Counted from the first letter of the stretch, positions 1 through 7,395 are shown. The stretch is 33,353 nt of DNA from a bacterium (GCA_021847925.1 JAJZNI010000160.1:1-33353), one strand, 5' to 3'. Numbers and translations: made by a program. The notes: generated by a model from the letters alone, not told the origin.

Positions 1-1350
1 GACAGCTCCATCCCGCGTCCCGCAGCGGCGGAGCCGGCGCGGCCCTGGGCCGGGGCCCCGGAGCCCCGCGTGCGGGGGCCGGTGGCCGCTCCCGTCCCGG
101 GGGCCGGCCCACCCGACATCGCCCGGCCCCCCGGACCGGTTCTCCACCCCCGTCGCGAGGCGTCGCCGCCCGGCTCCACCCCTGGCGGCCCGGCCGGCAC
201 GCTCAGCGAGCCCCCGAGCGACCGCGCCGCCCTCCCTCCCCGGCCGGTCCGCCCCGGGCTTCTCTCGCGCATGCGCGACCAGATGGCGCTGCGCCTGGCC
301 CTCGCGCGCCCGGCCGAGGCCGGCGAGGCCGCGAGCGCGGGCCTGGGACCCGGCGGCCAGGATTCGGTGGGCGCCGCGTCCGGCCCGTGGTCGTGGAGCG
401 GCCCGAGCACCCCCACCGCTGCCGCACCCGCGCATCCCGACACCGCCCGGACGCCGTCGCGGCTTCCGCTCCGCCCCGGCGGGACGACCGCCGCGCCGCC
501 CGCGTGGCGATCCGCGGGCGAGACGGACGGCGGCGTGCCCTCCATCGAGGTCGCCCCCCGCCGGGCCACGTTCGCCGAGGAGATCCCCTCGGCGGGGCCG
601 GCGGTCGGCGCCGGCGAGACGGCCGCCCCCGCCGGTGCCGCGGGCGGAGGACCCGGCCGGCACACCAGGGGTCTGGGGCGGCACTCCGCGGGGCTGGACC
701 TGCGAGGACGCTCCCGCCGGCTCGCCGCCCGCCTGGGACGGGCGCCCGGGAGCCTCGGAACGGCCGGGCTCAGCCCGCGCTGGCTGGCGGTGGCGGCGGC
801 GGTGCTGCTGGTGGCGGTCCTGCTCCTGGTGGTCGCGCTGACGGGTCGCACGTCGTCGCTTGGCACGGCTCCCTCTGCGGTGTCCACGGCGGCCGCCTCC
901 TCCGCGCCGGCCACGGCGCCCGCGACCGCCCGGCCCACCACCGCCCCCACCGCCGCCCCGACGGCCGCGCCCACCGCGGCGTCCACCCCGGCGCCGGCGG
1001 CGCAGGCCGCGAGCTGGCAGCTCACGGGGGTCACCTGCTGCTACGTGCAGACGGGTACGGGCTACACCCGGGTTGTGTTCTACCTGAGCGGGAGCGGGTC
1101 CTCGGAGCCCGCCGTCGCGGTGACCCAGCCGAGCGCGACCTCGGTGCTGATCACCTTCACCGGGGTCGCTCTCTCCGGCAACCCCACGCTGGGGTCCGGC
1201 GGGCTGGTCACGGCGATGACCCGGGCCTCCGGGTCGAACCTCGCCTTCCAGCTCACCCTCTCGCGGGCCGCGACCGTCAAGGGGTCGGACTACCTCCCCC
1301 ACGGCGACGGCACCACGCCGACCGCGCTCCTCTACTACGACCTGGGGTAG
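1..1350 (+). CDS. Single-pass membrane protein with AMIN-like C-terminal domain (5' truncated)
   Basis: The reading frame is open to the left edge of the window, so the true start lies outside; the first in-window initiator (GTG at 70) is probably not the real one. The first ~260 visible residues are proline-, alanine- and glycine-rich and look disordered. One strong membrane segment follows (about residues 261-283, counted from base 1, starting WLAVAAAVLL), then an Ala/Pro/Thr linker. The last ~110 residues form a compact beta-rich domain (TRVVFYLSG ... VLITFTGV ... SGSNLAFQLTLSRA) that resembles AMIN-like extracytoplasmic domains. From topology the tail is extracellular, perhaps binding cell wall or envelope polymers. 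The AMIN assignment rests on pattern only. There is no clear operon partner; the next gene starts about 140 bp downstream with its own possible promoter. Confidence 0.7.
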   Translation, partial: DSSIPRPAAAEPARPWAGAPEPRVRGPVAAPVPGAGPPDIARPPGPVLHPRREASPPGSTPGGPAGTLSEPPSDRAALPPRPVRPGLLSRMRDQMALRLALARPAEAGEAASAGLGPGGQDSVGAASGPWSWSGPSTPTAAAPAHPDTARTPSRLPLRPGGTTAAPPAWRSAGETDGGVPSIEVAPRRATFAEEIPSAGPAVGAGETAAPAGAAGGGPGRHTRGLGRHSAGLDLRGRSRRLAARLGRAPGSLGTAGLSPRWLAVAAAVLLVAVLLLVVALTGRTSSLGTAPSAVSTAAASSAPATAPATARPTTAPTAAPTAAPTAASTPAPAAQAASWQLTGVTCCYVQTGTGYTRVVFYLSGSGSSEPAVAVTQPSATSVLITFTGVALSGNPTLGSGGLVTAMTRASGSNLAFQLTLSRAATVKGSDYLPHGDGTTPTALLYYDLG

Positions 1351-1478
1351 CCCGCCGGGTGGCCCGGTGGCCCCGGGTCCGGTGGAGCCTCGGTGCGATG
1401 CCGCGCGGGGCGCTCCGGAGGTCGGTTTCACCGTGTCGCAACCGTGACGCGGAGCGTCCAGGTCGGGGCCGCCGCGCG

Positions 1479-1484
1479 TACCGT
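1479..1484 (+). promoter_or_regulatory. Putative -10 element of the GGDEF gene
   Basis: TACCGT lies 6 nt before the GTG at 1491. This spacing would put the transcription start at or next to the start codon (leaderless mRNA). No convincing -35 is visible. The rest of the 1351-1490 gap shows nothing else. Confidence 0.35.
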
Positions 1485-1490
1485 GAGGGG

Positions 1491-2261
1491 GTGCCTGCGA
1501 GGGGGAGGATGGGCAGGAGGGATGAGGTGCGAACGAGCCCGCGCTCGCGGAGCGCGGCGGCATCCGCCGGGACGGCGGAGGAGCCGGGCGGGCCCCCCCT
1601 GGGGGTGTGGACGGGCGCGCGCGGGGATCCCCGCCACGCCGACCGGCCGCCCACGCCGGACGAGGCGAGGGCGGTTCTGGCGGCCTCGCTCGGTCTCGAT
1701 CCGGGCGAGCTGGGCAGCCTCACCCCGGCGGGTGCGGCCCGGGCGCTGGCGCGCCTCAACGAGCTGGTGCGCCGCCTGGCCGAGCAGGCCGCCACCGACG
1801 AGCTGACCGGCACCCTGCGCCGCGGCGCGGGCTACGCCGCGGCCCGCGCCGAGATCGAACGGTCCCGGCGGACCGAGACGCCCCTGACCCTCGTGGTCGT
1901 CGATGTCGACGGGCTGAAGCGGGTCAACGACCGCCGCGGGCATCTCACCGGCGACCGGATGCTCCGTGACGTGGCCCAGGGGCTGGCGGCGGCGATGCGG
2001 CCGTACGACGTCCTCGTCCGCTTCGGGGGCGACGAGTTCGTCTGCGTCCTCGGCGGGGTGAGCAGGAACCAGGGACGCCGCCGCATGGCCGCCGTCCAGG
2101 CGAGGCTGCGGTCGCGCGACGTCTCGATCAGCGTCGGGCTGGCCGAACTCCGCGCCGGTGACGACCTCGACGCGCTGATCAGCCGCGCCGACTCCGCCCT
2201 CTACGCCGGGCGCGCCCGCCGCCGAGGGCGTCCCGCCGCCGTCTCCGAGGGCCTGGCCTAG
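1491..2261 (+). CDS. GGDEF-domain diguanylate cyclase
   Basis: Predicted to make cyclic di-GMP from two GTP. The C-terminal ~165 residues are a complete GGDEF domain: TDELTGTLRR entry motif, VVVDVDGLKRVND metal-binding strand, the catalytic signature GGDEF at residues 179-183, and an RPYD inhibitory-site motif (RxxD) exactly five residues upstream at 170-173. Both active site and product-feedback site therefore look intact. The ~80-residue N-terminus has a basic, Ala/Gly-rich start and a helical stretch (EARAVLAASLGL ... LNELVRRLAEQA), with no recognisable sensor or membrane segment, so the protein is probably cytosolic. Start: GTG 1491 (TACCGT 6 nt upstream) or ATG 1509 (purine-rich GAGGGGGAGG directly before it); both give the same domain. 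The stop codon overlaps the stop of the convergent small gene. No EAL partner is present nearby. Confidence 0.88.
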   Translation: MPARGRMGRRDEVRTSPRSRSAAASAGTAEEPGGPPLGVWTGARGDPRHADRPPTPDEARAVLAASLGLDPGELGSLTPAGAARALARLNELVRRLAEQAATDELTGTLRRGAGYAAARAEIERSRRTETPLTLVVVDVDGLKRVNDRRGHLTGDRMLRDVAQGLAAAMRPYDVLVRFGGDEFVCVLGGVSRNQGRRRMAAVQARLRSRDVSISVGLAELRAGDDLDALISRADSALYAGRARRRGRPAAVSEGLA

Positions 2262-2455
2262 GCCGCCTTGCAGTTCTTGGTGTGCTTGACGATGCGCTCG
2301 CGCTTGGGCTCCCCGGGCCTGCGGGCGTGGCGGAACGCGATCTCCACACCGATCTCGTTCTGACGCATGAGCTGGTGGCAGACGGGGCAGCGGAGGCTGG
2401 TCAGCGCGTCCTTCTGAGAGAGGACACCCTTGGATTCCTTGATCGTGTTGGCCAT
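2258..2455 (-). CDS. Small CxxC/HxxxC putative zinc-binding protein, unknown function
   Basis: A 65-residue basic protein that I do not recognise. It has CPVC at residues 23-26 and a C-terminal HTKNC, a C-x2-C ... H-x3-C pattern that could hold one zinc ion. The C-terminal third is rich in Arg and Lys (HARRPGEPKRERIVKHTKNC), which would suit RNA or ribosome binding. The start is well supported: AGGAG lies about 8 nt before ATG. It sits immediately downstream of tRNA-Glu on the same strand with no separate promoter seen, so it may be co-transcribed with the tRNA. Its TAG stop overlaps the stop of the convergent GGDEF gene on a CTAG tetramer. A ribosome-associated role is inference only. Confidence 0.7.
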   Translation of the reverse strand: MANTIKESKGVLSQKDALTSLRCPVCHQLMRQNEIGVEIAFRHARRPGEPKRERIVKHTKNCKAA

Positions 2456-2483
2456 GCGGACGCTCCTGCGGTGGTGTGGGTCA

Positions 2484-2500
2484 GCCGGATTCCATCCGGC
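2484..2500 (-). terminator. Hairpin just downstream of tRNA-Glu
   Basis: Perfect 7-bp stem GCCGGAT/ATCCGGC with a 3-nt loop, 13 bases after the tRNA CCA end. No U-tract follows, so it could be an imperfect terminator, a 3'-processing barrier, or a leader structure of the small gene starting at 2455. Confidence 0.45.
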
Positions 2501-2513
2501 GATCCGATCGCTG

Positions 2514-2590
2514 TGGTACCCCGTGGCGGATTCGAACCGCCGATCTCCGCCTTGAGAGGGCGGTGTCCTGGGCCACTAGACGAACGGGGC
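2514..2590 (-). tRNA. tRNA-Glu (anticodon CTC)
   Basis: Reads as a full cloverleaf on the minus strand: acceptor GCCCCGT pairs with ACGGGGT (G1-U72 wobble at the tip), the anticodon stem CCGCC/GGCGG closes the loop CTCTCAA, giving anticodon CTC for GAG codons, and the T-arm carries GGTTCGAATCC. Discriminator A and an encoded CCA (2514-2516) are present. A G1-U72 pair with anticodon CTC also occurs in high-GC Gram-positive tRNA-Glu, as I recall it. A perfect TATAAT lies just upstream. GAG will be the dominant Glu codon in a genome this GC-rich. Confidence 0.95.
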
Positions 2591-2605
2591 ACGCCGGCAC
2601 GCCGA

Positions 2606-2611
2606 ATTATA
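2606..2611 (-). promoter_or_regulatory. -10 box of tRNA-Glu promoter
   Basis: A perfect TATAAT (plus strand ATTATA) sits 15 bases before the tRNA 5' end, in a very GC-rich background, between the argS stop and the tRNA. No good TTGACA is visible at 16-18 bp. It shows that the main sigma factor here uses a standard -10. Confidence 0.75.
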
Positions 2612-2658
2612 CGAGGCCCCTCGCTCCCCTCCCGCCGTCCGGCCCGGTGGAGGTCCGC

Positions 2659-4569
2659 TCAGACGCGGTCGGGAGCGGCCATGCCCAGGCAGGAGAGGCA
2701 ATCCGCCAGGGTGGCCCGGGTGGCGGCGACCAGGGAGCGGCGGAAGTCCCGGCGCACCGGGTCGGGCTCCCGCACGATCGCCTCGGTGTGCTCGTAGAAG
2801 TCCGTGAGCGCCGAGGCGAGGCCGAAGGCGTAGGTGCAGAGGGTGGACGGCGACAGACCCCGCCCCGCCTCCGCCAGGGCGTGCCGGTAGCCGTCCAGGG
2901 CGTGCAGCAGCGCCCGCTCGACCGGCTCCAGCCCCGGGACCCGCAGCGGTTCGGTGGGTGGCGCCACCCGGCGCAGGATCCCGGCGGCGCGTGCGTGGCT
3001 GTACATCAGATAGACGCCGCTGTCCCCGCTCACCCGGAGCGCCTCATCGAAATCGAAGGCGATCACCTGGTTCAGGGAGAACTTCTGGAGGTAGTAGCGG
3101 ATGGCTCCGGCGGCGAGCCGGGCGGCCGTGTCCGGGTCGGCCGCCTTCCCGGCCACCCTCTCCATGGCCCGGTCCAGAAGGTCGTCGGCGCGCACCTCGA
3201 TGCCGCGCCTGCCCGAGAAGGCGTAGATGTTCTTGCCATCCTCGACGTCAACGCCGAGGGCCGCGGCGGCCGGCGGCGAGAGGGCCACCACCTCATAGGC
3301 GAGGTGGACCGAGCGCTCGGCCTCGTCGGGGTGCCCGGTGCGCGCGAGCCCCTGCTTCACGACCTGCTGGGGATAGGCCTGGCGCGCGTCGATCACGTTG
3401 ATCACCCGATGCGCGCGGCCAAAGCCCGCCGCCGGCAGGGTCCCCTCCCCGGAGGTGGTGGTGGCCGGGGAGGCGGGATCCTCCGGGTGCCAGCGGCGGT
3501 AGTGGAAGTCGCGACCCAGGAGCCCGAACTTCCAGAGCTGATAGGCGATGTCCTTGGCGGTGTAGGTGGCGACGCCGTCCGACTTCACCAGCACCTTGGC
3601 GTCCTCGTCGTCCCCCGTCTCGCCGCCGGCGGGCATCACCCAGCACCCGGCGTGGCGCCCGCCGGCGGCGAGGACGATGGCCCCGGAGTAGCGCAGGAGC
3701 TCGAACGCCCGCTGCCAGAAGCCCAGGGCGATGATGTCCGACTCCCACGTCAGCAGGTCGTAGCCGATGCCGAAGCGGCCCATGGTGGCCAGGTGGCGAT
3801 CGACCACCCGGCCGGCGAGGTCCTTGACGAACCGTGCGGTGTCGTTGCCGCCGGCCTCGACCTCGCGCAGGGTGCGGGCCCGCAGCTCGAGCAGGGAGGG
3901 CTCGGCCTCGTAGCGGCGCCCCACCTCGACGTACACCCGGGAGCAGAAGTGGTCGAAGGGCTCCCCCGGCTCGGCCTCGAGGCCCAGGTGGCGCATCCCC
4001 ACCGCGACGTCGGCCACCTGCACCCCCGTGTCATCGATGTAGTTCTGGACCTCGACCTCCTCGCCGGCCCGGCGCAGGATCCGCGCCACGCTGTCGCCGA
4101 TGCAGGCGTTGCGGAGGTGGCCCACGTGGGCGGCCTTGTTGGGGTTGGTCGCGGTGTGCTCCACGAGGGTCCGGCCCGCCGGGGCGGGATCCGCGAGGGG
4201 TCGCAGGGGGACGGCCGGGTCGAGGGCCAGCGCCTGTCCGATGACGGCGGGAGCCCACACCGCGTCGTCCAGCCGGCAGTTCACGTACCCGGGCGGGCTC
4301 ACCGTCCACTCCCTCACGAAGGGCAGGTGGCGCGCGGCAAGCCCCTCGCGCAGCTCACCCGCGATCTGGAGCGGGGCTCGGCGCAGGACGGGGGCGCAGC
4401 GCAGGGCGGCCGGCGTGGAGAGGTCCCCGAACTCGGGGCGGGCCGAGGGCTCCACCGGGACCTCGACGCGATCGGCCACCCCCCACGCGGCCAGCACCTC
4501 GCGCACGGCGGAGGCCAGCTCGCTGCGGACGTCAAGGGCCGGCGGATCGGGCGGTGGGGAGGGCCGCAT
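2659..4569 (-). CDS. argS: Arginyl-tRNA synthetase
   Basis: Class I aminoacyl-tRNA synthetase that charges tRNA-Arg with arginine using ATP. Of 636 residues, the N-terminal ~110 match the Arg-tRNA synthetase N-terminal (Add-1) region (LASAVREVLAAWG ... RPEFGDLSTPAAL ... VSPPGYVNCRL), followed by the HIGH-type motif TNPNKAAHVGHLRN with HVGH at 148-151. The second signature region reads YAFSGRRGIEVRADDLL instead of a plain KMSK. The C-terminal helical anticodon-binding (DALR) domain ends with ADCLSCLGM. It is longer than the ~550-580 residues common for the family. ATG 4569 was chosen because the family N-terminus begins right there and upstream sequence is unrelated. There is no SD; TACGAT lies 8 nt before the ATG, so the mRNA may be leaderless. 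It is divergent from galU. Confidence 0.95.
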   Translation of the reverse strand: MRPSPPPDPPALDVRSELASAVREVLAAWGVADRVEVPVEPSARPEFGDLSTPAALRCAPVLRRAPLQIAGELREGLAARHLPFVREWTVSPPGYVNCRLDDAVWAPAVIGQALALDPAVPLRPLADPAPAGRTLVEHTATNPNKAAHVGHLRNACIGDSVARILRRAGEEVEVQNYIDDTGVQVADVAVGMRHLGLEAEPGEPFDHFCSRVYVEVGRRYEAEPSLLELRARTLREVEAGGNDTARFVKDLAGRVVDRHLATMGRFGIGYDLLTWESDIIALGFWQRAFELLRYSGAIVLAAGGRHAGCWVMPAGGETGDDEDAKVLVKSDGVATYTAKDIAYQLWKFGLLGRDFHYRRWHPEDPASPATTTSGEGTLPAAGFGRAHRVINVIDARQAYPQQVVKQGLARTGHPDEAERSVHLAYEVVALSPPAAAALGVDVEDGKNIYAFSGRRGIEVRADDLLDRAMERVAGKAADPDTAARLAAGAIRYYLQKFSLNQVIAFDFDEALRVSGDSGVYLMYSHARAAGILRRVAPPTEPLRVPGLEPVERALLHALDGYRHALAEAGRGLSPSTLCTYAFGLASALTDFYEHTEAIVREPDPVRRDFRRSLVAATRATLADCLSCLGMAAPDRV

Positions 4570-4577
4570 GGGCTCGG

Positions 4578-4583
4578 ATCGTA
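4578..4583 (-). promoter_or_regulatory. Putative -10 element of argS (leaderless type)
   Basis: TACGAT on the minus strand, 8 nt upstream of the argS ATG. The same hexamer at the same distance precedes the gene starting at 15602. Transcription would start within about 2 nt of the ATG. Confidence 0.5.
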
Positions 4584-4657
4584 GCCCGCGGCCCCCGGGC
4601 CGGGGCGCCGCGGGCCCTCCGCCAGTCGGAAACGAGCGCGCTGGGGCCGGAAATGGC

Positions 4658-4663
4658 GACAAT
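4658..4663 (+). promoter_or_regulatory. Possible -10 element of galU
   Basis: GACAAT ends 9 nt before the galU ATG, and no SD is visible in between. It matches TATAAT at four of six positions. The 103-bp argS-galU gap would thus hold two outward-facing promoters. Confidence 0.3.
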
Positions 4664-4672
4664 GCCGGGCCG

Positions 4673-5524
4673 ATGGACACGATCCGCCACTGCGTCATCC
4701 CCGCGGCGGGGCTGGGGACGCGCTTCCTGCCCGCGACCAAGGTCCTCCCCAAGGAGATGCTCCCCGTCGTCGACCGTCCCCTGATCGAGTGGGCGATCGA
4801 GGAGGCGATGGCCGCGGGAGCCGCTGAGATCGCCCTGGTCATCGCCAGCGGGAAGGAGCTGATCCAGGCTCACTTCGAGCGGCAGCCGGCGCTGGAGGCC
4901 GTGCTCGAGGCTCGTGGCAAGCGGGCCGAGCTCGCGGCGGTCCGCCACTCCCAGGAGCTGGCCCACATCACCTACTGCCGGCAGGAGGAGCCACGGGGGC
5001 TGGGCCACGCCGTCCTGTGCGCCGCCGAGGTGGTGGGCGACAATCCCTTCCTCTGCATGCTTCCCGACGACCTCTCCCACGCCCCCACCCCCATCCTGGC
5101 GCAGCTTCGCCGAGCGTGGGACGAGGTGCACGCTCCGGTGCTCGCCCTCATGCGGGTGACCCCGGACCAGATCTCCCGCTACGGTTGCGCGACGGTGAGC
5201 CAGGCTCGGGGGCGCCTCCACCGCGTCACCGAGGTGGTCGAGAAGCCACGGCCCGAGGACGCGCGCTCCGACCTGGCGATCATGGGCAGGTACGTCCTTC
5301 CGGGCTCCATCTTCGAGGCTCTGCGCCGCACCCCGACGGGCGTGGGCGGTGAGCTCCAGCTCACCGACGGCATCTCCGCCCTGATCGCCCAGGGGCCGGT
5401 CTGGGGCCTGGAGTTCGACGGTGAGCTGCTCGACGTCGGCACCCCCGACGGGTGGCTCACGACCAACGTGCGCCTCGCCCGCGAGCTGGGCCGCGGCGCC
5501 GCGGTGGAGGCCGGGCTCGCATGA
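4673..5524 (+). CDS. galU: UTP-glucose-1-phosphate uridylyltransferase
   Basis: Makes UDP-glucose from UTP and glucose 1-phosphate, for cell-envelope sugars and glycolipids. At 283 residues it has the usual GalU length. The N-terminal nucleotide-binding signature AAGLGTRFLPATKVLPKEML is at residues 11-30, followed by the family features PLIEWAIEEA, the region RQEEPRGLGHAV, the metal/substrate strand MLPDDL, VVEKP, GRYVLPG and the GGELQLTDGI stretch. The ATG at 4673 gives the standard family N-terminus. The final GCATGA overlaps the next gene's ATG by 4 bp, so the two are translationally coupled. A glucose-1-phosphate thymidylyltransferase is less likely given the LPKEMLPVVDRPLI pattern. Confidence 0.93.
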   Translation: MDTIRHCVIPAAGLGTRFLPATKVLPKEMLPVVDRPLIEWAIEEAMAAGAAEIALVIASGKELIQAHFERQPALEAVLEARGKRAELAAVRHSQELAHITYCRQEEPRGLGHAVLCAAEVVGDNPFLCMLPDDLSHAPTPILAQLRRAWDEVHAPVLALMRVTPDQISRYGCATVSQARGRLHRVTEVVEKPRPEDARSDLAIMGRYVLPGSIFEALRRTPTGVGGELQLTDGISALIAQGPVWGLEFDGELLDVGTPDGWLTTNVRLARELGRGAAVEAGLA

Positions 5525-5889
5525 ACCTGCTCCGGCGCGAGTGGGGTGCTCTCGCGTTCGTGGCCACCGTGCTGATCGGCGCGATCGCGGTCGCGGTCTC
5601 GTTCGCCGTCGCCTCCGGCCACGGCGGGCCGTCGGCGACCCCGCCCCCCTGCCCCAGCTACACGCCCTACGTGACCCCCAGCGCCGGGCAGAGCCCCGCC
5701 ACGCCCGCGTCGCTCCTGCCGTACTGCCCGACGCCGCCGACGGCCCCGCTCCCGACCGCCAGCCCCACCCCGACGACCTCCCCGAGCGCGTCGGCGTCCG
5801 CATCCGCAAGGCCGCCGGCCACCCCCACCCCCAAGGCTGGGCCCAGCGCTCCCTCGGGCGCTTCCCCATCGGCCACCGCCACCCCCTGA
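5521..5889 (+). CDS. Small membrane-anchored protein with Pro/Thr/Ser-rich tail
   Basis: A 122-residue protein of unknown function whose ATG overlaps the galU stop (ATGA). The N-terminus is MNLLRREWG followed by one hydrophobic segment (about residues 10-31, LAFVATVLIGAIAVAV), probably an uncleaved signal anchor. The remaining ~90 residues are low-complexity Pro/Thr/Ser/Ala with three cysteines (CPSY, YCPT region), likely extracytoplasmic and disordered. Such tails are common in wall-spanning or glycosylated linkers; glycosylation using galU products is only a guess from position. The gene ends 16 bp before the convergent next gene. Confidence 0.65.
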   Translation: MNLLRREWGALAFVATVLIGAIAVAVSFAVASGHGGPSATPPPCPSYTPYVTPSAGQSPATPASLLPYCPTPPTAPLPTASPTPTTSPSASASASARPPATPTPKAGPSAPSGASPSATATP

Positions 5890-5905
5890 GCGCGCCGGCG
5901 TCCGG

Positions 5906-6421
5906 CTACGAGCCGCTCCCCCAGAGGACGAGATCGCCGTTCACGGGGACGATGCTCTGCCGGCGCACCTCGAGGTCGACCACGGGCGGTCGCCCGGGAT
6001 CGATGACCATCGCGATCCGCTCGGCAAGCCGCAGCCCGCCGATGCGGACGCAGTCGCGCAGGAACGTGAAGGCGAGCGGGCGCACGAGGTTCCAGATGTA
6101 GCCGCGCACGGCGGGCGTCCGCTCGCTGCGAAGGGCCAGGCTGCGATCGCGGAAGGCGAGGATGCAGACCTCGTCGCTGAGCTGCACCGGCGGGGTCCAC
6201 GTGTAGGCCTCGTCGTCGCCGCTCATGTCCACGAGCCGGTCCCGCTCGGGGAACAGGGCCAGCCTTCCGACCAGCACCTCCATGGGGCGGGCCGGCCCCT
6301 CGACCACGATCGGCACGTCGTGCAGCCGCTCCCCCCAGCCCTGGGCGGGGTAGCGAGCGGTGAAGCCCAGGTCTTCGATGCCGGGGAAGGGGGCCGGGAC
6401 CTTGAGCACCAGTTCGTCCAT
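5906..6421 (-). CDS. Hypothetical protein (171 aa)
   Basis: I do not recognise this protein. It is soluble, without signal peptide or membrane segment, of mixed alpha/beta character: beta-rich N-terminal half (LVLKVPAPFPG ... VPIVVEGP ... VLVGRLALFPERDRLV), a polar middle (SGDDEAYTWTPP) and a final strand pair (QSIVPVNGDLVLWG). A helical stretch RGYIWNLVRPLAFTFLRDCVRIGG might be membrane-facing or a core helix. ATG 6421 is preferred over GTG 6430 because GGAGGGTGAG lies about 9 nt upstream of the ATG, whereas it abuts the GTG. It is convergent with the galU partner and lies downstream of coaE on the same strand with a ~100-bp gap. Confidence 0.65.
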   Translation of the reverse strand: MDELVLKVPAPFPGIEDLGFTARYPAQGWGERLHDVPIVVEGPARPMEVLVGRLALFPERDRLVDMSGDDEAYTWTPPVQLSDEVCILAFRDRSLALRSERTPAVRGYIWNLVRPLAFTFLRDCVRIGGLRLAERIAMVIDPGRPPVVDLEVRRQSIVPVNGDLVLWGSGS

Positions 6422-6524
6422 GAGGCTCACCCTCCATCAATCATGGCACGGAAGCTGGGAGCGGATCGCCGCGCCCGCCGGACCCGGGCCGGTGAGCCTC
6501 CCGTCCGCGCCCTGGCGCGGGAAG

Positions 6525-7115
6525 TCAGCCGGCCGCGTCGCGCCACCACCGCTCGACCGCGGCGGCGGTCTCCGCCGGCGTGCCCCGGTTGTCGATCACC
6601 CAGGTGGCGCGTGCCAGCTTGGTGTCGATGGGAAGCTGCGCGGCGAGGCGCTGCTCGGCCGCGGCACGGTCCAGGCGGTCCCGCGCCTCCAGCCTGCGCA
6701 CCTGCGTCTGCGCATCCGCGTAGACGAGCAGCACCCCGTCCGGGTAGTCGCCCGCCCCGTCCACCTCGAAGAGCAGGGGCACGTCGACCGCCACCAGCGG
6801 CGGATGGCGCGCCAGGGCCTCGGCCACCAGCTCCGCGGTGCGGGCTCGGATCAGGGGGTGCGTGATCGCCTCCAGCCGCCGCCGCCGCTGCGCGTCGGCG
6901 AACACGCTCGCGCCCAGGCGCCCCCGGTCCAGCCGTCCGTCGGAGGTGAGGACCTCCTCGCCGAAGGCGGCCACCACCGCCGCGAGGCCGGGCGAACCGG
7001 GCTCCACGACCTCGCGCGCGACCCTGTCGGCGTCCACGACGACGGCACCGTGACCGGCGAGCAGTGCCGCGACCGTGGACTTGCCCGTCGCGATCCCGCC
7101 GGTCAGGCCGATGAC
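6525..7115 (-). CDS. coaE: Dephospho-CoA kinase (start codon uncertain)
   Basis: Catalyses the last step of coenzyme A synthesis, ATP-dependent 3'-phosphorylation of dephospho-CoA. The P-loop is GGIATGKST at residues 6-14, followed by family motifs VVDADRVARE, ITHPLIR, VDVPLLFE and a terminal VIDN. Total length of ~197 residues is normal. The family N-terminus starts at V-I-G-L-T-G-G, but the codons there are GTC ATC, neither a standard initiator. The only standard in-frame start upstream is GTG at 7292, which would add about 59 unrelated residues and overlap the HTH gene in another frame for most of its length. I give the homologous extent. Possibilities are a rare ATC/GTC start, a real long start, or a base error. 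It lies ~20 bp after the HTH gene stop and is probably co-transcribed with it. Confidence 0.85.
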   Translation of the reverse strand, partial: VIGLTGGIATGKSTVAALLAGHGAVVVDADRVAREVVEPGSPGLAAVVAAFGEEVLTSDGRLDRGRLGASVFADAQRRRRLEAITHPLIRARTAELVAEALARHPPLVAVDVPLLFEVDGAGDYPDGVLLVYADAQTQVRRLEARDRLDRAAAEQRLAAQLPIDTKLARATWVIDNRGTPAETAAAVERWWRDAAG

Positions 7116-7134
7116 GCGGGTGCGGCCCCGGCCC

Positions 7135-7371
7135 CTAGCGGGTGACGGGCTCCTGGGCGCTCGGGGCGTAGGCCTGTCCCACCAGATCGATGCGTCCCAG
7201 CGACCGTGCGAACTCCAGGCACGCGGACCGGGTGAACCGGAGGTGCTTGCCAGGGGTGTGCCACGCCTGAAGGTGACCCTGGGCCACCGCACGGCGCAGG
7301 GTGGACCGCGAGACCCCGCAGAGCGCGGCGGCCTCCCCCGTCGTCAAGATGGGGTCCTCGGTCTGAGCCAT
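7135..7371 (-). CDS. Excisionase/MerR-like helix-turn-helix DNA-binding protein
   Basis: A 78-residue protein made almost wholly of one winged helix-turn-helix of the excisionase/HTH_17 kind: ILTTGEAAALCGVSRSTLRRAVAQGHLQAW followed by the wing HTPGKHLRFTRSACLEF. Such proteins bind DNA as small transcription factors or recombination directionality factors. No integrase or attachment site is near, so a chromosomal regulator is more likely than a phage excisionase. The start is supported by GGGAGGAA about 6 nt before ATG. The leader (7372-7431) carries inverted repeats that could be its own binding site. It is followed by coaE on the same strand. Confidence 0.85.
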   Translation of the reverse strand: MAQTEDPILTTGEAAALCGVSRSTLRRAVAQGHLQAWHTPGKHLRFTRSACLEFARSLGRIDLVGQAYAPSAQEPVTR

Positions 7372-7395
7372 TGACGTTCCTCCCATTCCGCCAGC

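Noticed and set aside
880-1010. Short repeats in the Ala/Pro/Thr linker of the first gene
   Set aside because: Simple codon-level low complexity (ACC/GCC/CCC runs), not a CRISPR or regulatory repeat.
2476-4584. 700-codon open frame on the plus strand opposite argS
   Set aside because: Long antisense frames are expected in GC-rich genes with strong third-position bias; the translation has no recognisable fold and argS is certain.
5521-5889. Pro/Thr/Ser-rich small gene as a non-coding artefact
   Set aside because: Kept as a gene: the ATGA overlap with galU and a clean N-terminal membrane anchor argue for coding.
7135-7371. Excisionase-like gene as a sign of a prophage or integrative element
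   Set aside because: No integrase, attachment repeats or phage genes are nearby, and neighbours are housekeeping genes.
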